A DNA stretch of 46,628 bases from JBILCM01 sp044353165 (lineage in GTDB: Bacteria > Bacillota > Bacilli > Paenibacillales > YIM-B00363): positions 1 to 46,628 of the forward strand of contig JBILCM010000012.1 in NCBI GenBank assembly GCA_044353165.1, read 5' to 3'. Of the stretch, positions 32,649-42,408 are shown one piece after another (position 1 is the stretch's first letter; each line of letters starts with the position of its first letter). Under the pieces are notes generated by a model. The model saw only the letters and a program-made list of their open reading frames with translations. It searched no databases and was not told where the DNA came from. A program made the position numbers and the translations under genes.

Positions 32649-33424
32649 AATTTATAAGCAAGCTTTATATCATTTGGTTTTCGATTGGTTTTGTTCTTGT
32701 GGTTACCGATACATTGCCAACTTTTTTGGAATGGGCCAACGCAGCATATTTAATCATTGCCGGGATACTTGCATTGGTTTGGCTAACAGAGAAGATTGGT
32801 GGGAAAAGTGCATTCAAAATTGCATTTATTACTATGTCTATCTCTTTTTTGGCCGAGTGGATCGGTGTAAAGACGGGTATTTGGTTTGGTCAATATGTCT
32901 ACGGTGATGCATTCCAACCTTTCGTTTTTGGTGTGCCATTGGCAATCCCTTTTGCTTGGCTTGTGGTGTTGACGATTTCTGCGGCGTTCACTCCAATTCT
33001 TAGAAATTCAAGATTGGGTTTTTCAGCTGTTGCAGCGACTTTAGCAATGTCTTTTGATTTCTTGTTGGATCCTGTTGCAGTGGCCAAGCAATATTGGATT
33101 TGGGAAAATATATCGAGCATCTCGTTGTACAACGTACCTTGGACCAATTTTGCATCATGGTGGGTAACAGCATTCGTTATTTATTTTTGCTCTACCCCGC
33201 TTTGGCAAAAGGCAACGACACAAACTGATTTTCACTTTACATGGCATAACGTTCCACTGGTACTCGTTCTTACTTTGTTTTCTTTGTTTATTGCGCTTTC
33301 GTTCATACAAGATGTGCCGCTTGCGCTTTTGTGGAGCTTGCCATTGTGGATTTTTTCGATCGTTTTCATGCTGATACAGGAGAGATATCTTAATGATCGA
33401 AGCAAGAAAGACCGCATGGTTTGA
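32612..33424 (+). CDS. CruF-like carotenoid biosynthesis membrane protein
   Basis: 270 aa integral membrane protein with about seven hydrophobic segments and conserved-looking FLAEWIGVKTGIWFGQYVYG and MSFDFLLDPVA blocks typical of the CruF (carotenoid 1,2-hydratase, DUF422) family. It would add water across the terminal double bond of the acyclic carotenoid, giving a 1-hydroxy end group. The ATG has AGAGGG four bases upstream and overlaps the synthase gene by 37 bases. Its place before acyl- and glycosyltransferase genes fits preparation of a hydroxyl for glycosylation. Confidence 0.82.
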   Translation: MEKNRNWRSRRVEFISKLYIIWFSIGFVLVVTDTLPTFLEWANAAYLIIAGILALVWLTEKIGGKSAFKIAFITMSISFLAEWIGVKTGIWFGQYVYGDAFQPFVFGVPLAIPFAWLVVLTISAAFTPILRNSRLGFSAVAATLAMSFDFLLDPVAVAKQYWIWENISSISLYNVPWTNFASWWVTAFVIYFCSTPLWQKATTQTDFHFTWHNVPLVLVLTLFSLFIALSFIQDVPLALLWSLPLWIFSIVFMLIQERYLNDRSKKDRMV

Positions 33425-34148
33425 AAAATTGTTTTATTTATATAATGGCCGACTCATTCGACGATGGTTTAACAAAGTTTATGTTCGAATTGACCCAAAT
33501 GGAATTCCTGAGGGTCCTACATTGTTTATTGCAAACCACAGCAGTTGGTGGGATGGTTTATTCGCATTTCATCTCAACTACAGCTTATTAAAATATGATG
33601 CATTCGTCATGATGAGCGAATCTGGATTGAAGAAATTTTCTTTTTTTCGTAAATTAGGCGCATTCTCGATTAATCGCGACTCACCTAAAGACATTATAAA
33701 ATCAATGAGGTATGCGATGAAATGCCTGATTGATTTTTCATTGAAGCGAAACATCAGAGGAAGATCCTTATGGATGTTCCCACAAGGCGACATTCGACAT
33801 CAAGACATCCGACCTTTGTCATTTCTTCCAGGTCTCGCTTTTTTGTTAGAGAAAGTGAAGTCCACAAATCTTAACATAACAGTCGTTCCTGTCACATTCT
33901 ATTATGATTTTGGTCTTGAACAGAAACCGAGTGTTTACATTTCTATTGGCTCACCCGTTTCAACATTAAATGTTTGTGCACAATTAAATGCACAATCATG
34001 TGAACTTGCGGTTATAAATCAATTGGACGAAATGCGTGATGAAATAATTCGTGGTGAACCGCAACGTTATTCAACTTTACTGTATGGCAAGGAATCGACC
34101 AGTGTTCGTTTTGTGAATTGGTTCAAACATCGAAATACGTCTCAATAA
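33393..34148 (+). CDS. Lysophospholipid acyltransferase-like protein (PlsC family) of the carotenoid cluster
   Basis: 251 aa. Acyltransferase motif I is NHSSWWD (NH-x4-D) near residue 48, the glycerolipid-binding FPQGD block is near 128, and IRPLSFLPGLAFLLEK follows. In staphyloxanthin-like pathways an acyltransferase esterifies the sugar of the glycosyl-carotenoid, which is the likely role here rather than phospholipid synthesis. SD AGGAG, 32-base overlap with the CruF-like gene. Confidence 0.82.
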   Translation: MIEARKTAWFEKLFYLYNGRLIRRWFNKVYVRIDPNGIPEGPTLFIANHSSWWDGLFAFHLNYSLLKYDAFVMMSESGLKKFSFFRKLGAFSINRDSPKDIIKSMRYAMKCLIDFSLKRNIRGRSLWMFPQGDIRHQDIRPLSFLPGLAFLLEKVKSTNLNITVVPVTFYYDFGLEQKPSVYISIGSPVSTLNVCAQLNAQSCELAVINQLDEMRDEIIRGEPQRYSTLLYGKESTSVRFVNWFKHRNTSQ

Positions 34149-34163
34149 TTGAGGAGAACAAAA

Positions 34164-35303
34164 ATGTTGATACTCCTTATAGGCGCAATTTTTGCACTTA
34201 TGATTACACTATGGATTTATGTCAACCTTCGTGCATGGCCTATGCTTGTTCCCAATGTTCAATTTGATGAAATCAATGCGAATGAACCTTTGGTGTCGAT
34301 ACTCATACCAGCCCGCAATGAAAGTCGTAATATAGGTCGATGTATTGAAAGTTTGATGAATCAAGAATATAAAAATATGGAAATTATTTGTTTGGATGAT
34401 CGATCCGATGATAACACATTCGAGATTGTTCAGAAATTGGCTACGATCGATCCAAGAATTAAAATTATTCATGGACGCGAGCTTCCCGCGGGTTGGATTG
34501 GAAAACCCCATGCCTGCCATCAATTGTCGGAAGTTGCGATTGGAGATTGGTTGTTGTTTACAGATGCAGATACAATACATGCATCTGATTCTGTTCGTAG
34601 AGCTATTGCTACAGCACAAGCGCGGCATGCAGATGTGCTCACCGGTTTTCCTAGGATTGAATCCACACATACGTTGGGGTGGTTAGTTTTGCCGCTCATG
34701 CATTTTTTGATTGCGCTGCATCTTCCCACTTCCCGAATTGAGGGATCGACAAAGCCTATGTTTATGGCAGCGCATGGTGCATTTATGTTGTATCAAAAAC
34801 GAGCTTATGTTGCCGTTGGCGGACATGAAGCGGTGCAACATCGGAATGCGTTGGTTGAAGATATGACGATGGCTAAATCAGCCAAAAGCATCGGACTTTG
34901 TGTCACCCTCGTTGATATTACTCCTACCGTAGCCTGTGAAATGTACGAATATCCCAGTCAAATTTGGAATGGGTTTGCTAAAAACATATACAACGGAGTC
35001 GGGCGCTCTACATTGATTCTGTTTGGTATTATCGTTCTTTATTTTACGTTATATTTGCTTCCCGTATTTCTATTGATTGTATTTTTTATTTCAAATCAAT
35101 GGTTAGAAGCTTTATTGGCAGCATGGATGGTAACGTTTGGCATCGTTCACAAGGCTATGGTAGATCAAAGGTTTGGCGTCAAAAAGCGATGGTCATTATA
35201 TTTTCCGCTATCCATAGCATGTATGATTGCCATCGCACTGCGTTCCTGGTTAATGGGGATTACGGGTAGAGGTTATGAATGGAAAGGCAGGGTGTATCAT
35301 TGA
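34164..35303 (+). CDS. Glycosyltransferase family 2 protein of the carotenoid cluster (CrtQ-like)
   Basis: 379 aa from the ATG at 34164, seven bases after GAGGAG; a TTG at 34149 lies before the SD and is rejected. An N-terminal membrane helix is followed by a GT-A domain: SILIPARNESRNIG, CLDDRSDDNT, GWIGKPHACHQL, and FTDADTIH (DxD). Two or three C-terminal membrane helices follow (about 285-355). The GWIGK block is shared with CrtQ-type 4,4'-diaponeurosporenoate glycosyltransferases. It should glucosylate the carotenoid end group. The stop TGA shares its A with the ATG of the next gene. Confidence 0.86.
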   Translation: MLILLIGAIFALMITLWIYVNLRAWPMLVPNVQFDEINANEPLVSILIPARNESRNIGRCIESLMNQEYKNMEIICLDDRSDDNTFEIVQKLATIDPRIKIIHGRELPAGWIGKPHACHQLSEVAIGDWLLFTDADTIHASDSVRRAIATAQARHADVLTGFPRIESTHTLGWLVLPLMHFLIALHLPTSRIEGSTKPMFMAAHGAFMLYQKRAYVAVGGHEAVQHRNALVEDMTMAKSAKSIGLCVTLVDITPTVACEMYEYPSQIWNGFAKNIYNGVGRSTLILFGIIVLYFTLYLLPVFLLIVFFISNQWLEALLAAWMVTFGIVHKAMVDQRFGVKKRWSLYFPLSIACMIAIALRSWLMGITGRGYEWKGRVYH

Positions 35304-36814
35304 TGACAAGAAAAACAAACAAAGTTATTGTCATTGGCGGAGGGTTAGGAGGCTTAACTACTGCCGCTTTAATCGCTTCGTCTGGAATACAAGTTACCTT
35401 AATCGAGAAAAATTCAACGTTAGGCGGAAAATTGCAAGATATTTCTTTGGGTAACTACCGCTTTGACTTCGGCCCCTCCACGATTACGATGCCATGGATT
35501 TTCGAACGTATTTTTGAGAAATGCGGCAAACCTTTAGACCCATCGCTTTCATTCGTCAAGTTAAATATTAATACCAGAAATCATTTTTCTGACGGATCAA
35601 TAATAGACTTATCAGCTGATCCTGAACGCATGAATGAACAACTGCAATATTTTTCTGCAAAAGACAGAAGCGGATTTCAACATTTCTTACAAGAAACAGG
35701 ACGAATTCAACAAATTGCAGAGGAGCACTTCTTCCGGCGTCCGTTCAGTCACTGGGATCATTATTTGTCACCTGCATTGGCAAAAGCGTTCTTGAGTGTT
35801 CGTCCATTTGAGTCAATGGATTCATTCCACCGCCAATTTTTCCAAGATTCAAGACTTGTGACGATGATGAATCGTTACGCAACCTATGTCGGATCCGATC
35901 CTTTACTTACCCCTGCAACGTTAAGTATGATCGCTTACGTAGAGCTCATCCGGGGCGTGTATTACATTCCAGGAGGAAATTACCGTTTGGTTGAAGCTTT
36001 CCATCGTTTGGCCGTAGACATGGGTGTTGAGATCATAACGAATTCTAAAGTTGCAAAAATACTTACATCCAATCGAAGGGTTACAGGCGTTGAACTGGAT
36101 TCTGGTGATCGACTTGACGCCGATGCCGTCGTTTCCAATGTGGATGTCATTGCAACCAGCACAATGCTTGGACGAGAGTTACGGCAGCAAGATCGAAAAC
36201 TCTCGATATCTGGCTTTTTAACATTGGCAGGAGTAAATCGTCGTTACCCACAATTAGAACACCACAACCTATTTTTTCCCGAAAATTACAAAATGGAATT
36301 TACCGATTTGTTTGAACGGCGAATTTGGCCGAACGATCCGACGGTTTATGTTTGTTTTTCTGGAAAATCAGAATCTGAACGTGCGGCTCATGGTTCCAAT
36401 TTGTACGTGTTAACGAATGTGCCTCCTCTTGATGATGCGGATCTCTCGGAACCGCACCGATTAACCGAACGTTCCGAAATGTACCGCGAGAAAATTCTCG
36501 GCAAATTGTTAGAGCAAAAATTTGGACTTTCTGGTTTACGAGATGCTCTAGAGACCGCAGAATCATTCACACCGTTAGATATTATGAAAAATACCGGTTC
36601 TGTGCGTGGTGCTTTGTATGGGAATGTTTCCCATGGTATGCGTGCTACATTTTTTCGACATTCTGTTAAAGACCGCGCACTACGTGGGATGTACTACACG
36701 GGTGGCACAGTCCATCCGGGTGGTGGAACGCCGATGGTTGTGATGAGCGGCACATTTGCTGCATATGCAACACTACGTGATTTTGGACAACCTACCGGTT
36801 CACTGATCATTTAA
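35303..36814 (+). CDS. CrtN-family carotenoid desaturase/oxygenase (FAD-dependent), copy 3
   Basis: 503 aa from the ATG at 35303 (TGATG junction); the frame extends 24 bases upstream into the glycosyltransferase gene. FAD loop VIGGGLGGLTTAALIA, GGKLQDISLGNYRFDFGPST, and C-terminal YTGGTVHPGGGTPMVVMSG. It is a third paralogue beside the two leftward ones; being clustered with glycosyl- and acyltransferase genes it may be the terminal oxidase (CrtP/CrtNc-like) rather than the desaturase, which is inference. Last gene of the rightward operon; no convincing terminator follows. Confidence 0.85.
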   Translation: MTRKTNKVIVIGGGLGGLTTAALIASSGIQVTLIEKNSTLGGKLQDISLGNYRFDFGPSTITMPWIFERIFEKCGKPLDPSLSFVKLNINTRNHFSDGSIIDLSADPERMNEQLQYFSAKDRSGFQHFLQETGRIQQIAEEHFFRRPFSHWDHYLSPALAKAFLSVRPFESMDSFHRQFFQDSRLVTMMNRYATYVGSDPLLTPATLSMIAYVELIRGVYYIPGGNYRLVEAFHRLAVDMGVEIITNSKVAKILTSNRRVTGVELDSGDRLDADAVVSNVDVIATSTMLGRELRQQDRKLSISGFLTLAGVNRRYPQLEHHNLFFPENYKMEFTDLFERRIWPNDPTVYVCFSGKSESERAAHGSNLYVLTNVPPLDDADLSEPHRLTERSEMYREKILGKLLEQKFGLSGLRDALETAESFTPLDIMKNTGSVRGALYGNVSHGMRATFFRHSVKDRALRGMYYTGGTVHPGGGTPMVVMSGTFAAYATLRDFGQPTGSLII

Positions 36815-36877
36815 TTTATTGTGTCAATTGAAGAAGAGTTTTGTCATTTTATGCGCTTTCCCGGGAAAAGTTATTTT

Positions 36878-37090
36878 TTACAATAACTCTACATTATCAT
36901 CATAATCGTATCGAAAACCTTCAATGGCTGTTAAATGAGATTTATAAGTAAAGGTATCTTGGGAAAGCGTTTCTTGTAGTTTCCCTAATACCGCTTGGTA
37001 GGTCGCTATTTTGTGATAATCGGCGCCTTGGTTTATTGCCTCTCGTAATGCCTGCTCAATGATTGCAAATTCATGTGCATTCAATTTCAT
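36878..37090 (-). CDS. Small hypothetical protein
   Basis: 70 aa, acidic C-terminus (YDYDDNVELL), mostly helical. A run of G (GGGGGGG) nine bases before the ATG serves as SD. The sequence MKLNAHEFAIIEQALREAINQG has the look of an amphipathic dimerising helix; no family recognised. It is last in the minus-strand run that begins with metH, 94 bases after the prepilin peptidase gene. Confidence 0.6.
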   Translation of the reverse strand: MKLNAHEFAIIEQALREAINQGADYHKIATYQAVLGKLQETLSQDTFTYKSHLTAIEGFRYDYDDNVELL

Positions 37091-37184
37091 TCAGCATTAC
37101 CCCCCCTCAATTTTTCCGTATGTTAAAAGTCTTACTCAAGATAATTTTCCCTCAAAAAAAAAAAACATACATGAAAAGAAACCT

Positions 37185-37865
37185 TTACATGAGCAAAACA
37201 TAAAATTGTTGACTGATGTGTTCAAGCCAAACTTCACCATACAAGAAAGAGATGATGGTTGCAGTCGCAATGAAAGGACCGAAAGGTATAGGTTGTTTCG
37301 GCATTAACTTACCGCGATAACGTTGTATAATGCCATAGAAGGAACCAAAGAGACTTGCAAGAAACAAGGAAAGTAAAGTTACCGTAATTCCACTTAGAAG
37401 CCCTATAAACAAATATAATTTCATATCACCGCCACCAATCCCACCGTTTGTTGCAATGGAAAGTAAGAAGAGTATGGAAAAACCAATGACTGCAGCACAA
37501 ACATAATTCCAAAACGGTAGCGGATGAATAACCATCCTAAGAAATGCTGCTCCTAAGATTCCGATGAGAACGACAGAGTTTAATATTCTCATGGATACCA
37601 TATCCGTATATGAAACCGTAAGCAATATAATTGCAAGCCAGATGGCCGCAAGCCACTCCAAATTGGTGTTATTGTAACTTGCACCAATCCAAACAAATAA
37701 AATTACACCTGCAATCCGCATCGGATTTTTAAATTGAGATACATCAATAGAGCGAATCTCATTACATTTTAATGTCATCAAGTGATTTGCGATCCCCAAA
37801 AGAGTATTTCCAATGAAAAAACCTAAGCTTCCTAGCAGGATGAGAAATTCGATTTGTCCCAGCAT
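37185..37865 (-). CDS. Second prepilin peptidase (A24 family, ComC/PilD type)
   Basis: 226 aa from the ATG at 37865, six bases after AAGGG; an ATG two codons earlier overlaps the SD. It has about seven membrane segments. The first catalytic Asp is in VSYTDMVSMRILN (about residue 90) and the second in GGIGGGDMKLYLF (about 152). The N-terminus keeps the PilD-like LGFFIGNTLLGI, but the zinc-binding CxxC pairs of the methyltransferase part are missing (only one Cys), so it may cleave without methylating. The Tad locus has its own TadV, so this copy probably serves a type IV or competence pilus encoded elsewhere. Confidence 0.83.
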   Translation of the reverse strand: MLGQIEFLILLGSLGFFIGNTLLGIANHLMTLKCNEIRSIDVSQFKNPMRIAGVILFVWIGASYNNTNLEWLAAIWLAIILLTVSYTDMVSMRILNSVVLIGILGAAFLRMVIHPLPFWNYVCAAVIGFSILFLLSIATNGGIGGGDMKLYLFIGLLSGITVTLLSLFLASLFGSFYGIIQRYRGKLMPKQPIPFGPFIATATIISFLYGEVWLEHISQQFYVLLM

Positions 37866-37884
37866 AAACATCCCTTCGTTACAA

Positions 37885-38808
37885 TTATTGACGAAAAACA
37901 GGATAATGCCAAAAATCTTCTGCTACATGCACGTTCGGGAAAATGCTCCGGGCTTCTTCAAGCAAAAGGTGTACACTTTCATCCTGATAACGTGACGATA
38001 AATGCGTTAAGATCAGTGTTTTCACGTTCGCTTTTAGAGCTAGTTCTGCTGCTTGTGTAGCTGTTGAATGAAAATATTGGGTTGCATTAGAGACTTTGTC
38101 ATGCATATATGTCGATTCATGTACAATCACGTCGGCATCATGAGCCAGTTTTACTTCTTGATGACATAATCTGGTATCACCAAAGATAACAACTTTCCGA
38201 CCGCACAATGTTGGCCCCACATAATCTTTACCTTCAATAATGCAACCATCTTCTAGTGTTATCGAACCACCGCGTTTCAACAAAGCGTAATTTGGACCCG
38301 GTTGGACATTTTCTTGGCGCAATTTGTCTACATTCAATGCACCAGGTATATCTTTCTCTTCTATGCGATAGCCGTAAGATTCAATACGGTGTTCAAGTTT
38401 TGCTGCAATGACCCTGAATTGATGATCTTCAAAGATAGTCCCTTCATTAATTTCAACAATTTTCAAATCATATTCCAAATGAGATCCGCTGATAGTGAGT
38501 GCCGTATCAACAAATTTCTGAATTCCAGGTGGTCCAAAAATAAATAGGGGTTGCTCCCCGCCTTGATGGGAACGACTTGTTAATAAACCTGGAAGACCAA
38601 ACAAATGGTCCCCATGTAAATGGGTGATAAAAATATGTTCTAATCTGCTTGGTTTTAATGGGGATTTTAACATTTGATGCTGTGTACCTTCTCCAACATC
38701 AAATAACCACACTGTACTGCGCTCTTGCATTAAATTTAAGGCAACAGAAGTTACATTGCGTTGTCGTGTTGGTACTCCAGCCCCTGTGCCAAGAAAATAC
38801 AGCTCCAC
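37885..38808 (-). CDS. rnz: Ribonuclease Z
   Basis: 307 aa with GTG start (38808) after AAGGCGG. Metallo-beta-lactamase fold of long bacterial RNase Z: LGTGAGVPTRQRNV at the start, zinc motif THLHGDHLFGLPG at about 62, an exosite arm region about 150-185, GDTRLCHQE and VHESTY, and final LTHLSSRYQ His. It trims the 3' end of tRNA precursors before CCA addition. It follows metH by one base and precedes the prepilin peptidase gene by 19 bases. Confidence 0.94.
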   Translation of the reverse strand: MELYFLGTGAGVPTRQRNVTSVALNLMQERSTVWLFDVGEGTQHQMLKSPLKPSRLEHIFITHLHGDHLFGLPGLLTSRSHQGGEQPLFIFGPPGIQKFVDTALTISGSHLEYDLKIVEINEGTIFEDHQFRVIAAKLEHRIESYGYRIEEKDIPGALNVDKLRQENVQPGPNYALLKRGGSITLEDGCIIEGKDYVGPTLCGRKVVIFGDTRLCHQEVKLAHDADVIVHESTYMHDKVSNATQYFHSTATQAAELALKANVKTLILTHLSSRYQDESVHLLLEEARSIFPNVHVAEDFWHYPVFRQ

Positions 38809-38809
38809 G

Positions 38810-41800
38810 TTATTCCGCCTTGTCTACATTAAAATATCTTGCTTCTGGATGTGCGAATACAATGGCTGATACCGATGCCTCCGGTTCCATCATAAAGCTG
38901 TCTGTTAGTTGAACACCGATATCTTCCGGATTCATTAACTGGAATAATAATGATTGATCCTCGAGATTTGGACAAGCTGGATATCCGAAAGAAAATCTCT
39001 GTCCCCGATATTTGGCACCAAAAAGATCGGATATGTTTAGATTCACAGGATCGGGTATTCCCCATACATCACGCATCAATTGATGGATTCGCTCTGCGAA
39101 CGCCTCAGCAATTTCTAAAGCAGCAGCTTGTAAAGCGTGAGATCTCAAATAATTCCCTTTTTGTTTCCATGATTCAGCCTGTTCACGAATGTTAAATCCA
39201 GCTGAAACAACCATAAAACCGACATAATCCATGACGCCGCTGTCCGTTGATTTTAAGTAATCTGCTAGACAGAGATAAGGCTCTACTTCTTGTCGTGGGA
39301 ATGTAAATGTTGTTAACACCTGAGCATGATCATCAGGATGAAAGACAACAACGTTATTTCCACTGGACTGTGCCGGGAAGAAACGATACATTCCTCTTGC
39401 CTTAATTGAGTCGTTCCGAACGGCATCTTCAAATATCTCATCAACGACCATTTTTACTTGAATTGCTTTTGGATCCTTGTCTTCTAGCAGTTTTTGAACT
39501 TTTCCTTTCAGTCCGAGATGGTGTCCCAGCAGCATCTGCATATTAACATAAGGCAATAGATGTGAAATAGGATAATCACGAAGGATGTGTCGTTGCAAAT
39601 CTTGCGGAACTTGGACAGCTATATCCCTTGAAACTTGGGATACTTTGCTTTTTTCATCGGGTGCTACTTGTATGACGGGCTTCCGATCTATTGTGTTCGA
39701 GTCCATTTCTTTGCTCATTTTATCTTCAGCAATCAGCAATTCACGTTCATTCACATTCATTAACTTATTTGCCAAATCAAGACCATCCATCGCATCTTTT
39801 GCATAAAGGACCAATCCGTTGTATTCTGTGGCAATTCGTGTTTTTGTAAACTTGCGTGTTAAAGCTGCTCCTCCGACCAATATAGGCACATCGACCCCAG
39901 CTGCTTTTAAATCCTGCACGGTTGTTACCATTTGTTGTGCCGATTTCACAAGTAACCCTGATAGTCCAATCGCGTCTGGTTTTTCCATTTGGTAGGCTTG
40001 AATAATTTGATCAGGCGGCACCTTGATCCCTAAATTGACGATTTGGTAGCCATTATTAGAGAGAATAATTTCGACTAAATTTTTACCGATATCATGAACG
40101 TCACCTTTCACAGTGGCTAGCATGATCTTACCTTTCGTACTTGACTCCGATTTTTCCATGAAAGGTTCTAAGAAAGAAACAGCTGCCTTCATAACCTCAG
40201 CGCTTTGCAACACTTCGGCAACAATCAGTTCATTGTTGTTAAACAATCGGCCAACTTCATCCATACCTTTCATCAAAGGACCATTAATTATCGAAAGTGG
40301 TGTATATTTATTCAATGCTTCCTCTAAATCAGGCAGTAAACCTTCTTTAGTGCCTTCGATTATATAAGTGGCGAGTCGCTCTTCAAGTGACAAGTTGCTA
40401 ATGTTCTGTTTCTTTTCGACTTTCTTTTCGCGAAAAAATGATACGAATGCTGCTAGTGTCTCTTCACTGGTGTCAAATATTAAATCTTCAGCTAATTTAC
40501 GTTCAACTTCAGGGATTGAGGCATATCTTTCCAGTTTCTCAGCATTCACAATTGCATACCCTAGTCCTGCCTTTGTATTGTGGTAGAGGAACACAGAGTT
40601 TAATACCTCACGGCCAGCATCAGGCAAACCAAAAGAAATATTACTAACACCTAGAATGGAAGAACATTGTGGGAGATGTTCATTGATCAGACGAATTCCT
40701 TCAATGGTTGCAGCTGCAGAACCGATATATTGTGGATCGCCAGAACCTACAGGAAATACATTTGGGTCAAAAATGATGTCATTCGGATTGATGTTGTATT
40801 TGTTTACAAGAAGATCATAAGATCTCTTTGCTACTCGCAACTTGTCCTCTGGCCAGACGGCCATACCTTTCTCATCAATTAAGCCGACGACAACAGATGC
40901 GCCATATTTGTGAATCAGTGGTACAACATGTTCAAAACGCTCTAACCCGTCTTCCAAATTGATCGAGTTGATTATAGCCTTTCCTTGCGAATATTTGAGT
41001 CCTACTTCAATGACTTCATGATCCGTAGAATCAATCATTAATGGTGCCTTGACCATCTTCGTCACGAGTTTTAGAAAATTAGACATAACCTGCTTCTCAT
41101 CAAGTTCTGTATCTTGCAAATTGACATCGATGATGTGTGCACCATTCTTAACTTGCGCCCTAGCAATTTCAGATGCTTCCTCCAATTTATTCTCAAAGAT
41201 CAGCCGTTTAAATTTCCGTGATCCAATTACATTCGTTCTTTCTCCTACCAATAAAGGACGACTCTCATTATCTAGATACACAGTTTCTATGCCAGATACA
41301 GCAGGTGGATGGATTCCATTGCAGAGCCGTGGAGGAGTATTGGACAGTTCATTGACTATGGCTCGGATGTGTTCAGGTGTCGTGCCGCAGCAACCACCAA
41401 CAATATTTAACCAACCCTGATCAGCAAAACTAGACAGTTTCTTGGCCAAAGAAAGGGGTGTCTCGTGGTAGTTTCCGTTCTCATCAGGCAAACCGGCATT
41501 GGGGTAACAAGAGACAGCAGAATTTGTTAACTGGGCCAATGTTCGAATGTGATCTTTCATAAATTCTGGACCCGTAGCGCAATTCAGCCCGATTGAAATC
41601 GGATGTAAGTGTTCTAACGAAATAAGGAACGATTCAATGTTCTGTCCAGCTAATGTCGTACCCATCGGTTCTATCGTACCTGAAATCATGATGGGCAACT
41701 CTTTATGTAACGTTTCAAATGCACGACGAATCCCGATACCACCTGCTTTTACATTAAGTGTATCTTGGGACGTCTCTAGTAGTAATGCATCCACTCCACC

Positions 41801-42262
41801 TTCAATTAATGCAAGAGCTTGTTCATAATATGAATGAATCAGATCATCGAAGGTTGTGCCGCCAGTTACCGATAAGGTTTTGGTTGTTGGCCCCATGGCC
41901 CCTGCAACAAATCTTGGCCAATTCGGAGTTGAAAATTTATTCTTTGCTTCAACGGCAAGTTTTGCCGCCTCTAAGTTTAATTCGCGAGCACGATGTGAAA
42001 TATTGTATTCGCTTAATACGATGCTTGTTGAACCGAATGTATTGGTCTCAATGATGTCAGCCCCAGCTTCTAGATAAGCTTCGTGAATGCTTAGAATGAC
42101 ATCTGGTCTTGTAACACAAAGCAATTCGTTACAGCCTTCGTATTGCTCGCCTCCAAAATCTGCATCCGTTAAATTCGCTTGTTGGATCATGGTGCCCATA
42201 GCACCGTCTATAATGAGTATTTTATTTTTTAATTGTCCATACATCTTTGATGTTTTCATCAT
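38810..42262 (-). CDS. metH: Cobalamin-dependent methionine synthase
   Basis: 1150 aa from the second-choice ATG at 42262, which has AGAGG at a proper distance; the ATG at 42271 directly abuts that SD. All modules are present: homocysteine domain with zinc cysteines in GLNCATGPE and GGCCGTTPEH (about 228 and 291), pterin domain (about 340-610, ERTNVIGSRKF at its start), B12 cap and binding domain with DVHDIGKN (DxHxxG) near 745, a polar linker of about 60 residues, and the reactivation domain (RFSFGYPACP near the end). It transfers methyl from 5-methyl-THF to homocysteine. No cobalamin or SAM riboswitch is visible in the 137-bp upstream region. Confidence 0.96.
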   Translation of the reverse strand: MMKTSKMYGQLKNKILIIDGAMGTMIQQANLTDADFGGEQYEGCNELLCVTRPDVILSIHEAYLEAGADIIETNTFGSTSIVLSEYNISHRARELNLEAAKLAVEAKNKFSTPNWPRFVAGAMGPTTKTLSVTGGTTFDDLIHSYYEQALALIEGGVDALLLETSQDTLNVKAGGIGIRRAFETLHKELPIMISGTIEPMGTTLAGQNIESFLISLEHLHPISIGLNCATGPEFMKDHIRTLAQLTNSAVSCYPNAGLPDENGNYHETPLSLAKKLSSFADQGWLNIVGGCCGTTPEHIRAIVNELSNTPPRLCNGIHPPAVSGIETVYLDNESRPLLVGERTNVIGSRKFKRLIFENKLEEASEIARAQVKNGAHIIDVNLQDTELDEKQVMSNFLKLVTKMVKAPLMIDSTDHEVIEVGLKYSQGKAIINSINLEDGLERFEHVVPLIHKYGASVVVGLIDEKGMAVWPEDKLRVAKRSYDLLVNKYNINPNDIIFDPNVFPVGSGDPQYIGSAAATIEGIRLINEHLPQCSSILGVSNISFGLPDAGREVLNSVFLYHNTKAGLGYAIVNAEKLERYASIPEVERKLAEDLIFDTSEETLAAFVSFFREKKVEKKQNISNLSLEERLATYIIEGTKEGLLPDLEEALNKYTPLSIINGPLMKGMDEVGRLFNNNELIVAEVLQSAEVMKAAVSFLEPFMEKSESSTKGKIMLATVKGDVHDIGKNLVEIILSNNGYQIVNLGIKVPPDQIIQAYQMEKPDAIGLSGLLVKSAQQMVTTVQDLKAAGVDVPILVGGAALTRKFTKTRIATEYNGLVLYAKDAMDGLDLANKLMNVNERELLIAEDKMSKEMDSNTIDRKPVIQVAPDEKSKVSQVSRDIAVQVPQDLQRHILRDYPISHLLPYVNMQMLLGHHLGLKGKVQKLLEDKDPKAIQVKMVVDEIFEDAVRNDSIKARGMYRFFPAQSSGNNVVVFHPDDHAQVLTTFTFPRQEVEPYLCLADYLKSTDSGVMDYVGFMVVSAGFNIREQAESWKQKGNYLRSHALQAAALEIAEAFAERIHQLMRDVWGIPDPVNLNISDLFGAKYRGQRFSFGYPACPNLEDQSLLFQLMNPEDIGVQLTDSFMMEPEASVSAIVFAHPEARYFNVDKAE

Positions 42263-42408
42263 GTCATCCATCCTCTGTTGATGCTAATGCTCAATAGTTT
42301 ACCAAATTACTAGGAATTCGCAAAGTTTTTTTGACAATTTTGACTTTCAACTATAATCAATTTCGTTGTAGAATAATAATGAAAGATTTGATGAAATGAG
42401 GGATACGG

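Noticed and set aside
36857..36868. Palindrome TTTCCCGGGAAA after the rightward crt operon
   Set aside because: A perfect palindrome but without a loop or adjacent T-run, so not a convincing terminator; no regulator consensus recognised.
42331..42357. TTGACA ... TATAAT upstream of mtnD
   Set aside because: Both boxes look good but the spacer is only 15 bp, so I do not call it a promoter.
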